Origin: a virus
IMG/VR virus record: IMGVR_UViG_3300024950_000032
Location: 1-64,000 of that record
Strand: one strand, 5' to 3'
Length of the DNA: 64,000 nt
The notes beneath the pieces were generated by a model. It was not told the DNA's origin. It ran no database searches and worked only from the letters and a program-made list of their open reading frames with translations. A program made the translations under genes and the position numbers. Below are positions 14,647-22,898 of this stretch, piece after piece (the first letter of the stretch is position 1; every line of letters starts with the position of its first letter).

Positions 14647-17559
14647 CTACTGACGGAAGGCAGCCACGCCCTCACGCTGCAGCCGGCCGGTATCGAACCT
14701 CATGATCCGATCCCCCAGGTTGTCGGCCCGAAGTGCTGAGTTCGAGCAGACCCGATCAACCACGCAACCGTAGTTGGTCAAGGCCACAATGAACGCTCCC
14801 TGAGTGTCGAAGAGCGGTGTCATGTTGTGCGTCACGCACTTGCGGCGGTACTGGTCATAGGCGCGCTGGATGCGCAGCTCAACCCAACCGTCGCCCATGA
14901 CGTAATCGCGGTCAACCACCAGTTCATACGGCGTGTCGCGGTCGTGCGTCAGCGACGCCACCTCGGCCATGACCTTGGAGATTTCGGCCATACCCTGCAG
15001 GCTCTCGACCAGGTCGTCCTGCGTGCTGTGCGATGCCTTGTAGTTCAGCAGCCTGTCGATGTCGCCGTTGAAGGCATCACCGAACGTGCGCTGCATGACC
15101 CTCTTCAGCGTGCGCAGGGCGTGGATGATGACCGAGCGGTTGAACACGAGCCGGGCGGCCGGCAACTTGGTGTTGGGGGGCACCCGTGCCAGCACTTCCT
15201 CCTGGATCGTCTCGACCTCGTTGCGCATCATCTCCAGGTCGATACCGAAGCCACACTCGACCAGCTCGCGGCCCAAGGCACTGAGCACCTCAGGGCACTT
15301 GCGCAATCGGTGGTATGCCTCGGCCCGCCTGGGGTCTTCCGTGATGCGGTCAGGTGACAAGCCGACCGTCACGCAGCGCTCGTAGATCGCGGTCTCCATC
15401 TCGATGGCTTCCGCCATGAACGCCACAGGTGCTGTGGCCTCGTGACGGACGATCGAGAGCTGCGTGTCAGCACCCTTGTTGATGGTGCCGCCCTCGCGGA
15501 TCACGCCCCCGGTGTAGCTGGCCTTGATGATGTCCTTGAACTTCTCCAGCTTGCCCTTGAACGTGCGCAGCTCACGGGGCTTGACCTCGTCGATGAGGAA
15601 CGGCGCCGAGGTCGAGGTGGATGCTGCGATCTCCAGCGCGAAGTAGCTCATCGACGTGGCCGACTGCATGGGTGGCTTGTTCATGAACCAGTGCAGCGCG
15701 GTCAGGGCCTCCACCGTCTTGGTCTTGCCAGAGCCTGCCGTGCCGTACACCTGCAAAACCGGGAACTGCTTGAACAGGTACAGGTACAGGCTGCGGTAGT
15801 GGGCAGCGACCATCCACCCCAGGATGTCAGCCACATGGTCAGGGCGATTGAACCGGAACAGATCACGCAGCGGCGTCTCCATCGACTCATCAAGTTTGGG
15901 GGCCTTGTGGATGTCGATGTTGTAGGCGCTGAGTGCCGTCTCAGGCCGATAGCACAGGTTGAATTTCGCATCGGTCTCGGAGAGGGACGACATGAACTCG
16001 GTTTTGGTCAGGTAGACCTTCACCGGCTGACGCTCGTCGGGACACTCCGGGTGATCGATGACGAAGAACCCTTCACGCGGGTAGGTGTAGACCTTCCCGC
16101 CTCGTGCTGCTTTTTCTTGCATGATGTCCAGTAGCGACATGGCGTCGCTGTCTGTTCCTTGGAAGGTCAGTTGGCGGTTGGCGAAGAACTCCTTGAGCTT
16201 GCCGGCCGAGGTGAAGGCTTGGGCCGTGATCGTGGCCCGCCCCAGCTTGCGCCCCCGGGACACGATGTCGAACTCGTAGCCCCTGAACTCGTCGGTGATC
16301 ACGTTGTGGAACGCGATCACGTTGCGCAGGGTGGCCCGGCAGATCGACTCGGTGGTGTCGCCGTTGACGCGGAACATGCCCTCGGCGTTCATGAAGAAGC
16401 CACGCCGCATGCGGGAGTGCGGGTCGACCATGGCCACGACGGGCTCGGCCGGCGCGTCGCCGTCTTCCACGTCCGTCTGGCTGACCGTCTCGGGCGGCGG
16501 CTCGTCGCCGTGGTCCACCCGGTCCAACACCCCCAGGTCGGGTGTGGCGACGCCCTTGGCCACGAGCCCGGCCATCGGCCCGACGTCGAACTCGTACAGC
16601 GTGTTCTCGTCCATGTAGCGCCACATCCGAGCAAGCTCCTCGCGGCGCTTGCGTTCGGTGTTGTAGCGCTTGCCATCGCTGACATGGTTGTCGATCAACC
16701 CCTGGCACGAAGTCAGGAACAGGTCGAGCGTCATGCCGACGCTGGTGGCGTAGATGGCGAGCTGCATCGAGAGCGCCTGGAAGCCGGCGCCCTCGCGGAC
16801 ATTCTCGCCACGCATCAGCATCTCGATGGTGGGCGGGTGCTGCTTGGCCTTCTTCCACGGGTCCAGGATCTCGTTGGCCTTGTCCATGCGGCGCTTCTTG
16901 CCTCGCATGTGGACCAGCATCTTCTCCCTGGAGCGCTCGAAGAGCATCGCCAGCTTCGGGTTGCACGACGGAGGTGTCGGCTCTTCGACCAGGCGTGGCT
17001 CCGACACCAGCTCCTGGTACAGCTCAGGAGTGATGTCGAGGGCGTCGCTCAGGGGCAGGCTGACCTTGTAGCGACCGTTCTCACGCTGCACATTGGGGGT
17101 GCGCCACATGCGGCCACGCTTGCCGGTGTAGACCCGCATGTCCATCGAATCCACGATGAGGCTTTGCGCCACCTCGCGGTAGATGTACGGGAGCCACGGC
17201 GTGCCGTTGGAGGGCACCTTGGGCATGAAGCACTCGACCGGGATCTCGATGTGGAACCCCTTGCTGCCAGAGGCGTACAGCCTGGCTTGGGACACATCGA
17301 AGTCAAGCTCTACCGTCAGCTTGCCGAGAAAGGTCTTGAACTGCTCGCAAGCAAACTCAAGGTCGCCTTCAGCGTCGAAGTCGAAGTACAGCGGGCCGGA
17401 GTAGCGAACCTTGGACCAGTCGTTGTCGTCAGGCACGCCTGACAGGTCCAGCACCGAGACGTAGCGCGGCTTGACGCTGTTGACGACGCGGTCGCGGTCA
17501 GGCGACATCGCCATCAGCCAGGTGTCTTCACCGCCCTCACGCTGGTAGAAGAAGTACAT
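14647..17559 (-). CDS. primase-helicase fusion (AEP/PrimPol-type primase plus P-loop ATPase)
   Basis: 970 aa. The N-terminus has the archaeo-eukaryotic primase signature YFDFD (Asp60, Asp62) and SGSKGFH (97-103). The C-terminal half has Walker A GTAGSGKT (606-613) and Walker B FLIDE (654-658), as in DUF927/virulence-associated-E-like helicases. It would prime and unwind at the fork in place of DnaG/DnaB-type proteins. The middle (about 250-560) is unassigned and may hold zinc-binding and linker segments. ATG 17559 has GGAG 6 nt upstream. Confidence 0.85.
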   Translation of the reverse strand: MYFFYQREGGEDTWLMAMSPDRDRVVNSVKPRYVSVLDLSGVPDDNDWSKVRYSGPLYFDFDAEGDLEFACEQFKTFLGKLTVELDFDVSQARLYASGSKGFHIEIPVECFMPKVPSNGTPWLPYIYREVAQSLIVDSMDMRVYTGKRGRMWRTPNVQRENGRYKVSLPLSDALDITPELYQELVSEPRLVEEPTPPSCNPKLAMLFERSREKMLVHMRGKKRRMDKANEILDPWKKAKQHPPTIEMLMRGENVREGAGFQALSMQLAIYATSVGMTLDLFLTSCQGLIDNHVSDGKRYNTERKRREELARMWRYMDENTLYEFDVGPMAGLVAKGVATPDLGVLDRVDHGDEPPPETVSQTDVEDGDAPAEPVVAMVDPHSRMRRGFFMNAEGMFRVNGDTTESICRATLRNVIAFHNVITDEFRGYEFDIVSRGRKLGRATITAQAFTSAGKLKEFFANRQLTFQGTDSDAMSLLDIMQEKAARGGKVYTYPREGFFVIDHPECPDERQPVKVYLTKTEFMSSLSETDAKFNLCYRPETALSAYNIDIHKAPKLDESMETPLRDLFRFNRPDHVADILGWMVAAHYRSLYLYLFKQFPVLQVYGTAGSGKTKTVEALTALHWFMNKPPMQSATSMSYFALEIAASTSTSAPFLIDEVKPRELRTFKGKLEKFKDIIKASYTGGVIREGGTINKGADTQLSIVRHEATAPVAFMAEAIEMETAIYERCVTVGLSPDRITEDPRRAEAYHRLRKCPEVLSALGRELVECGFGIDLEMMRNEVETIQEEVLARVPPNTKLPAARLVFNRSVIIHALRTLKRVMQRTFGDAFNGDIDRLLNYKASHSTQDDLVESLQGMAEISKVMAEVASLTHDRDTPYELVVDRDYVMGDGWVELRIQRAYDQYRRKCVTHNMTPLFDTQGAFIVALTNYGCVVDRVCSNSALRADNLGDRIMRFDTGRLQREGVAAFRQ

Positions 17560-17570
17560 GACCTTCTCCT

Positions 17571-18059
17571 TCAGCCAGCGTTGCGGGGGTGGAACTCCTT
17601 CAGGAACGCGGTCTCAGGCTCAAACATGATCGAGCGATTGCGACGTTGTCCGTAGTGGTTGGCAGTGCGGATCACAAGCGGGAACGCAAGCGAACCCCCG
17701 GTGCGGGGGTCGCGTGACGCCCAGCGAATCTTGGCGTGGAGCGGGATGAAGATGAAGACCGGGCAGTTTTCGAGCTGCACCGGCGTATAGCCGACGACCA
17801 TGCGGCTACCGCTCAGGGTGGATGTGAACATGGCCGACAGGCCTTCGTCACAATGGCATTGAAGATCCTCAACGACGAGTCGATCAATGACGATGGGCTT
17901 TTCGCCCTGCATCTTATAGAGGATGAACGCACGTCCAGAATGCGCTGTCTCCACTTTTGCGTGCACTGTCTCACTGTAGATGGTGAGTTTCGACGGCTCC
18001 AGATTCGATACCAGAGCCTCGTAGTGCGCCTCAACAGTGAGGAAATCGGTGTCTTGCAT
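17571..18059 (-). CDS. phage protein of unknown function (162 aa)
   Basis: No family recognised; soluble, beta-rich text with a Cys-His pair (QCHCDE). It lies 12 nt upstream of the primase gene and likely shares its transcript. ATG 18059 is preceded by AAGGA. Confidence 0.65.
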   Translation of the reverse strand: MQDTDFLTVEAHYEALVSNLEPSKLTIYSETVHAKVETAHSGRAFILYKMQGEKPIVIDRLVVEDLQCHCDEGLSAMFTSTLSGSRMVVGYTPVQLENCPVFIFIPLHAKIRWASRDPRTGGSLAFPLVIRTANHYGQRRNRSIMFEPETAFLKEFHPRNAG

Positions 18060-18104
18060 TTAGAGTTTTCCTTGTGTGGCGGCCACCGGGGTGTGAGGGT
18101 GGCG

Positions 18105-18133
18105 ATTGTATTGCTGAATTCCCAACCTGCAAA
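18105..18133 (-). promoter_or_regulatory. sigma70-like promoter upstream of the primase unit
   Basis: Minus strand: -35 TTTGCA (18133-18128), 17-nt spacer, -10 TACAAT (18110-18105, 5/6), pointing to the 162-aa and primase genes. Confidence 0.5.
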
Positions 18134-18137
18134 AATG

Positions 18138-18380
18138 TCAGTCCATGAAAGGCTTGCCGCTCATGGCTGCCGAGATCGCCACCGTTCGGACTACGGAGTC
18201 GATCTTTGACGGGTTGGTCTTCTCCATGATGCGGAGTGCGACCGCGATGAGAGTCTCCAATTCGGCCCAGGCTGCTTCAACCTCCTTGTTGCCCAGGTCC
18301 AGATGCTGGCGCACCAGCTGTACGTTGGCGCCGGTGTCAGTGAACATGCGCTCCACCAGCTGCTTCGTGGGTCGGGCCAT
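18138..18380 (-). CDS. small alpha-helical protein (80 aa)
   Basis: Unrecognised. Begins MARPTKQLVERMF with a helix-turn-helix-like N-terminal third, then amphipathic helices. The start overlaps the stop of the helicase gene (TGATG), so the two are coupled. The stop lies within a CTGACATTTTTG box of the type discussed in the findings. Confidence 0.62.
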   Translation of the reverse strand: MARPTKQLVERMFTDTGANVQLVRQHLDLGNKEVEAAWAELETLIAVALRIMEKTNPSKIDSVVRTVAISAAMSGKPFMD

Positions 18381-19780
18381 CAGCTCTCCCCGAAGATCAC
18401 TTTGCGGAGGTCAGTGGCGTTCCTGACTACCTGATTTACGACACTGTCATTTGCCAGCAGACTGTGAAAGCCACGGATCTGCAGGGTGCCCGCCGCAATG
18501 GCGAGCTTGACGACGACACGCTTTTTCTGGCCCTTGCGCTTGAGGCGGGCGACGCCCTGGTGGAAGTCGCGTGGCTGCTGGCAGGGCTCGACCCAGACCA
18601 TGTGGTTGCAGACGTGCTGCATCCCGTCCAAGCCCATCCCACCCGACTTGAACTGCACGACGATGAGCCTGCAATTTGGGTCGCTGATAAAGGACTCCAG
18701 GTTCAGCGCCTTCTGCCTGTCGTTCACCTCGGAGTTGATGCCCACCGCGCCGTACTTGGCGAACGCTGCGACGAGCAGCGCCACGGTCATGCGGTAGTTG
18801 GCGAACACCATCAGCTTGCCGTCGCCCAGCTCGTCGAGCGACTGCTGCACCAGCTTGATACCGGCCGCCAGGTCCCTGGGATTGCCGCTGAAGTGGCCCC
18901 AGTTCATGGCGATCTGGCCCAGAGCGTGGATCAGCTTGTTGCTCGACGTCGCGTCGATCTTGCCGCCGTCAGGCAGCTTCAGCATTTCCTCTTCGGCCAG
19001 CTTGCGATACAGCTTCAGGTGGGCTGGGTCAAGGTCGTACTCCACCGGCACGAATTGCGGTTCCTGAATGTCCTTGTAGGCGTCCTCGTACAGCACCCGC
19101 ACCGAGTTGGTCAGCAGGTTCTGGTGAAGGATGTCCAGGTTCTGGTACTCGCTGGGGTTGCCGAAGAAGTCGCGCTCCTTGACGTGCAGGGACTCGAAGT
19201 GCTTCAGGTTACGGTACAGACCTGGCGCAGTGAACTTCATGAGGCCGTAGGCGTCGGTCGGCTTGTTGGCCGGCGTGCCGGTCAGCAGCAGCCGGGGGCG
19301 CCCCGTGCAGAACTCGTAGACCTTGTCGTGGTTGTCGCTCCCCACGTTTGACAGCATCGTGGCTTCGTCATTTACAACAATGACATTTCTGTCCTGATAG
19401 AAAGACGTGAAACGATCGAAGTCCAGCTTGAAAATCTGGATACCGACCAAAACGAAGTCAGCCCCTAACTGGAGCTTGCTGCGTTCCTTCGGAGTGCCAC
19501 GGTACTCGACGACGCTGGGGGTAGGAGTGATGGACCTCAACCAGATGCCCCACTGACGGATCAGGATGGGGGGCATGATGACCACGCAGGTTGCACCCCA
19601 CGTGATGCGGTGGAAGAGGGCGGCGAAGGTGGCGCAGAGCGTCTTGCCGGTCCCCATGTCAAGCCAGAAGCCTTCCTCGTTGAGGGGGGCCAAAGCATTG
19701 ACCACATCAACCTGGAACTGCTCCCGGTTGATGTGGGGTGGCATCGCATACCTGGCCGCGACGACATCGTATGGAGTCAT
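18380..19780 (-). CDS. SNF2/DEAD-like superfamily 2 helicase
   Basis: 466 aa. Walker A DMGTGKT about 43 residues from the start, NDEA as motif II (normally DExx), LLLTGTP as motif III, and a C-terminal block with QFKSGGMGLDG and QGVARLKRKGQ typical of SNF2/RapA-type motifs V and VI. Likely remodels DNA or protein-DNA complexes in replication or transcription. ATG 19780 overlaps the preceding gene by 4 nt; the 39 codons before it look non-coding. Confidence 0.86.
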   Translation of the reverse strand: MTPYDVVAARYAMPPHINREQFQVDVVNALAPLNEEGFWLDMGTGKTLCATFAALFHRITWGATCVVIMPPILIRQWGIWLRSITPTPSVVEYRGTPKERSKLQLGADFVLVGIQIFKLDFDRFTSFYQDRNVIVVNDEATMLSNVGSDNHDKVYEFCTGRPRLLLTGTPANKPTDAYGLMKFTAPGLYRNLKHFESLHVKERDFFGNPSEYQNLDILHQNLLTNSVRVLYEDAYKDIQEPQFVPVEYDLDPAHLKLYRKLAEEEMLKLPDGGKIDATSSNKLIHALGQIAMNWGHFSGNPRDLAAGIKLVQQSLDELGDGKLMVFANYRMTVALLVAAFAKYGAVGINSEVNDRQKALNLESFISDPNCRLIVVQFKSGGMGLDGMQHVCNHMVWVEPCQQPRDFHQGVARLKRKGQKKRVVVKLAIAAGTLQIRGFHSLLANDSVVNQVVRNATDLRKVIFGES

Positions 19781-20238
19781 GCAGCCTTTTTCCCGAAGAC
19801 GAGGTGGTAGACGTTGCCGGCCCTGGTGATGGCCGGCGTCTCGGCGGTGAGCCGGCGTGCGGCATCGTGGGCACGGATCATCACCGTGTCCACCCACGTG
19901 GGGCCGAGCAGCGTGTAGAGGTCGTAGATGCTGTGGTCCTCGCGTTCAAACCAGGCAGCAAACGACAGAGGGTGCATCAGGAGCTTGCGGCCCAGCACCT
20001 CATCCCCCAGCGCATCCAGGAGGCAGGCGGTCGCCTGGCCATCGATCAGCTTGTAGTGCTTCCACCAGGAAGCACCTGAGCCAGGGATCTGGTCTACGGT
20101 GGGGTTCGTCAACCAGTGCAGATTCCATGCTGCGCCGGTGGGGTCCTGCTCCATCAGCGACCTGGCTTCGCACGTGTGGAGCCCATGGAGGACGTAAGCC
20201 GATGCAGGCATCGGCGAATAGACATACGGCTTTAACAT
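19777..20238 (-). CDS. phage protein of unknown function (153 aa)
   Basis: Aromatic-rich soluble protein with no motif I recognise. First gene after a 190-nt structured gap and coupled to the SNF2-like helicase by ATGA, so it may be that helicase's partner or the first gene of its operon. Confidence 0.62.
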   Translation of the reverse strand: MLKPYVYSPMPASAYVLHGLHTCEARSLMEQDPTGAAWNLHWLTNPTVDQIPGSGASWWKHYKLIDGQATACLLDALGDEVLGRKLLMHPLSFAAWFEREDHSIYDLYTLLGPTWVDTVMIRAHDAARRLTAETPAITRAGNVYHLVFGKKAA

Positions 20239-20428
20239 TTCTTGTTCTCGCTTGTTTGAGGTCCCCGAGGCGCGCGTCAGCCGAAACTTTCGCCTGGGTC
20301 TATCCCTAGTACTGGGGGAGGGGCCGCCGACTATAGCCCCAGAAGTCTGGGGGCTGTCCCCCCCTTAGTGGGGAGCCTGCATATGTCGGGTATACGTAGG
20401 AAATTACGTTGTACCCGAGGTGTTGGCT
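20239..20428. promoter_or_regulatory. 190-nt gap with two inverted repeats
   Basis: Contains an imperfect 31-bp palindrome at 20387-20417 (CGGGTA...TACCCG outside, ACGTA...TACGT inside) and a hairpin at 20335-20355 (AGCCCCAGA / TCTGGGGGCT). The second may end KTSC transcripts; the first resembles an operator. No ORF is seen. Confidence 0.45.
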
Positions 20429-20656
20429 CTAGGCGGGGATCACAGAGGGCTCTTCAACCTTGCGGTATGCGAACATGCGTTTGATGTAGGCGTGGAAATA
20501 CTTGCCTGCACTCTCTGCTGCGACCAGCTCGTTGTAGACGCGCTCGGGCACATCTTCATAGACGTAGACACCCCCGTTATGGAATGTCAAGGTGAGGGTG
20601 TTGTTTTCCCAGCTTGCCGACGAGATGTTGGTGCTGGTGATGGCGGCTTGGACCAT
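20429..20656 (-). CDS. KTSC-domain protein
   Basis: 75 aa matching the small KTSC domain: strands ending HNGGVYVYEDVPERVYN, then AAESAGKYFHAYIKR. These domains occur alone in phages and fused to Lys-tRNA synthetase in bacteria; the function is unproven. ATG 20656 was chosen because AGGAG lies 6 nt upstream. Confidence 0.75.
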   Translation of the reverse strand: MVQAAITSTNISSASWENNTLTLTFHNGGVYVYEDVPERVYNELVAAESAGKYFHAYIKRMFAYRKVEEPSVIPA

Positions 20657-20697
20657 GTGACTCTCCTGTGAAAGCGGGCGCACAGCGCCCGGGTGGT

Positions 20698-21147
20698 TTA
20701 ACGGAAGGCGGGGGCCAGGTTGGGCGGCGCCCAGCCGGCCGGCTTCTGGATCTTCCCGTTGGCGTCGCGCAGGGCCTTGCCGGTGGTGGGGTCGACCTTG
20801 GCCATGTTCGAGTCGTCAATCGCGTTCCAGGCGGTGTTGACGCAGGCGCCGGTGCTGTTCGCAGAGCCCAGCGAGACCCAGGTCAGGTCCAGGTCGGCGT
20901 CGAGCAGCTCGACGCGATCGGCCAGGGCAATGTGCACGTCGTGCTCACCACGCTTGAAGTCGGCGCTGGCCTTCTTCAGCTGCACGACCAGCTCGGCGCG
21001 ATCACCGAGGATGGCTTCCATCTTCTCGCCCAGCTCTTCGAGCTGGAGGCCGGTGTAGAGGGCCAGTTGGCGGATGTTGAGGTGGTCGACGCTCTGGTCG
21101 CAGGCGACCATGAAATCGGTGACGTCTTGATGTTGGCAGCGGCTCAT
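20698..21147 (-). CDS. MazG/HisE-like nucleotide pyrophosphohydrolase
   Basis: 149 aa, all-alpha. Shows the acidic pair pattern (EELGEKMEA, then RVELLDADLDLTWVSLG) and a DDSNMAKVD...GKIQKP tail typical of phage proteins of the phosphoribosyl-ATP pyrophosphohydrolase/MazG superfamily. Expected to hydrolyse (d)NTPs to NMPs and pyrophosphate, cleaning or reshaping nucleotide pools. It is coupled to a 76-aa gene by ATGA. Confidence 0.75.
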   Translation of the reverse strand: MSRCQHQDVTDFMVACDQSVDHLNIRQLALYTGLQLEELGEKMEAILGDRAELVVQLKKASADFKRGEHDVHIALADRVELLDADLDLTWVSLGSANSTGACVNTAWNAIDDSNMAKVDPTTGKALRDANGKIQKPAGWAPPNLAPAFR

Positions 21148-21374
21148 TGGGGGGCTTTCAAGTTGACGGTCCAGCCGCCTGCTTCAAGCACCTTGACGAT
21201 GCAGGCTTCGGCTCCGTAGTTGGTGGTGATGGTTTTGGCAGCGTGGTCCACAACGTAGGCCGTGGAGCTGCGGGGGACGAACCAGGTGCCGCCCTGCCTG
21301 ACCTTGCTGAGCAGACCGTTCGTCCAGGCAATGGCGTTGGCCATGCCCTGCTCGGTGTTGATGTCGTAGTTCAT
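21144..21374 (-). CDS. small phage protein (76 aa)
   Basis: Unrecognised soluble protein (WTNGLLSKVRQGGTWFVPRS). Lies 2 nt after a membrane-protein gene and overlaps the pyrophosphohydrolase gene. Confidence 0.6.
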   Translation of the reverse strand: MNYDINTEQGMANAIAWTNGLLSKVRQGGTWFVPRSSTAYVVDHAAKTITTNYGAEACIVKVLEAGGWTVNLKAPQ

Positions 21375-21376
21375 GG

Positions 21377-21610
21377 TCAGCGGCGGTAGCAGGTGGGGAG
21401 CGACACCAGGCGGTCCTTGCCAGACGTGATCGCCATGTCGGCGATCTCGCGGTTGGATTTGAGGCAGGCGAGGTAGGACTGCTCACGCTGCTGGTCCATC
21501 GCATTGCCCATGTCGGCGGCGTAGCGCCAGAAGCCGATCAGGGCCAGCAGCGCCATCAACGCGGCGGTGACACTGATCAGCAGCGAGAGGTGTTGGCGCA
21601 CGGTGCTCAT
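21377..21610 (-). CDS. single-pass membrane protein (77 aa)
   Basis: One N-terminal hydrophobic helix (about residues 8-28, LSLLISVTAALMALLALIGF) followed by a soluble tail with two Cys (48 and 74), which would be periplasmic if N-in. Coupled by ATGA to the 189-aa gene. Function unknown. Confidence 0.65.
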   Translation of the reverse strand: MSTVRQHLSLLISVTAALMALLALIGFWRYAADMGNAMDQQREQSYLACLKSNREIADMAITSGKDRLVSLPTCYRR

Positions 21611-22176
21611 GCTGTGACTGCCTTTCGTGCAGGTTTGACACTCTTGGGCTTTTCAGCCGGCGAGGGGGCTGCCTTTGCCTGGCCCTTGGGCCAGCCGGCC
21701 TTCACGAGATCGGCCACCACGTTGGCAACGACGGGCAGGGCGCGGATCGCCTTGGCCTCGTCGGCGGGCAGGTACTTCTCGAACTCGGGTAGCGCGGCAG
21801 CCAAGGCCTTGCGGGTGCTGACGCTGTAGGCCACTGCGTGTACCTTGTCGCGCAGACTCTTCATCAGCAGCGCCTGGTCATCGCGGACCTTGATCATCTC
21901 GGCGATGCGGATGGACGCCTCGGTGCCGAACTTGACGCTATCGAAGCGCGGGCTCGGGATGTGCTGGGCTTGGTGCACGCCCTTGCTGGTCCAGTAGGCG
22001 TAGTTCAGGTAGGGCGCACACACGGGGTCCTTCATCAACGCCTGCACCTTGGGCGGCAGGAGGGCGACAGCCTCGTCGTGGATCAGCTTGCGGAGCTGGC
22101 TGTCGTAGTCGACCTGGGGGACGTCCTGGATGATCGCGTTGATGAACGCCTGACGCATGTAGTTCGTGAGTTTCAC
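21607..22176 (-). CDS. Nmad5-like protein (possible nucleotide-modification-associated)
   Basis: 189 aa starting VKLTNYMRQAFINAIIQDVP, the N-terminal pattern I associate with nucleotide modification associated domain 5 (Nmad5). The C-terminus is Ala/Lys/Pro-rich. Nmad5 was assigned from genome context of modified-DNA phages; its chemistry is not established. GTG 22176 has AGAAGGA upstream, and a promoter-like element lies at 22214-22241. Confidence 0.5.
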   Translation of the reverse strand: MKLTNYMRQAFINAIIQDVPQVDYDSQLRKLIHDEAVALLPPKVQALMKDPVCAPYLNYAYWTSKGVHQAQHIPSPRFDSVKFGTEASIRIAEMIKVRDDQALLMKSLRDKVHAVAYSVSTRKALAAALPEFEKYLPADEAKAIRALPVVANVVADLVKAGWPKGQAKAAPSPAEKPKSVKPARKAVTA

Positions 22177-22213
22177 GTCTAAGTTCCTTCTGTGTTGTGC
22201 CTGTGAGGGCGGG

Positions 22214-22241
22214 ATGGTAGCGCTATTTACGAAAGTGTCAA
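22214..22241 (-). promoter_or_regulatory. sigma70-like promoter before the Nmad5-like gene
   Basis: Minus strand: perfect -35 TTGACA (22241-22236), 16-nt spacer, -10 TACCAT (22219-22214, 4/6). The TGA stop of the upstream gene lies inside the -35 box. Confidence 0.5.
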
Positions 22242-22696
22242 AGCCACTGTTGCTTCAAGGCATAGCCGCCGTCGCGGTCAGGCTCACCGTTGCGAGTGCC
22301 GTGCGGACGCCTGGTGCCTTTGGGCCACATCACGGCGCCCAAGGTGTAGACGATGTGAAAGCCCATATCCATGCCGGCACCGTGAACGACGAGGCCCGCC
22401 ATGCTGGAGTGACGCTTGAAGTGCGTCAGGTCCTCGATCAAGCTGTCGATGCACAGGGGGACGCCCTTGTGCATCACGAAGGCGCTGATGCGCCTGGACA
22501 TGCCGCTGCTGCTGCAGTGGCGCAGCACGGTGTAGACCGTGCCGCCCGGCTTGATGAGCTTCTGCAGCGCAGCCAGGGCACGGGCCTTGGCTACCTGCTC
22601 GTACTCCTTCTTCGTGATCTTCTCGCAGCCCGGGTGGTACTGCGGGTAGTCGCTAGCGAACACAGCTCCGTCAGAGGATCTCAGGTAGGTGGGCAT
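22238..22696 (-). CDS. conserved phage protein with VLRHCSSSGMSRR motif
   Basis: 152 aa. Contains TVYTVLRHCSSSGMSRRI, a pattern I recall in many uncharacterised phage proteins, and a GMDMGFHIVYTLG segment. Function unknown. ATG 22696 has AGGAG 6 nt upstream and overlaps the previous gene by 16 nt. Confidence 0.68.
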   Translation of the reverse strand: MPTYLRSSDGAVFASDYPQYHPGCEKITKKEYEQVAKARALAALQKLIKPGGTVYTVLRHCSSSGMSRRISAFVMHKGVPLCIDSLIEDLTHFKRHSSMAGLVVHGAGMDMGFHIVYTLGAVMWPKGTRRPHGTRNGEPDRDGGYALKQQWL

Positions 22697-22896
22697 GGTG
22701 GCTCCTGCAGCTGCCCCAGCTTGTAGCGGACAGCCGTTGTGACCTCGGTTTCGATCTGCTTGAACAGGTCGAACGAGATCGGGATGGTCATCTTGACGAC
22801 GCCTAGGTTGGGCACGTCAACCTCGGCCGACCCCGCCCAGGTGGCGGGGTCAGGTGGCGTGGCCGTGTCGTAGACGGCGATGAATCTGAGTTTCAT
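22681..22896 (-). CDS. small phage protein (71 aa)
   Basis: Unrecognised; beta-rich with a Pro-rich C-terminus. Start set at ATG 22896, 3 nt after the RtcB stop with AAGGG upstream, rather than at 22914, which would overlap RtcB. Confidence 0.62.
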   Translation of the reverse strand: MKLRFIAVYDTATPPDPATWAGSAEVDVPNLGVVKMTIPISFDLFKQIETEVTTAVRYKLGQLQEPPCPPT

Positions 22897-22898
22897 GG

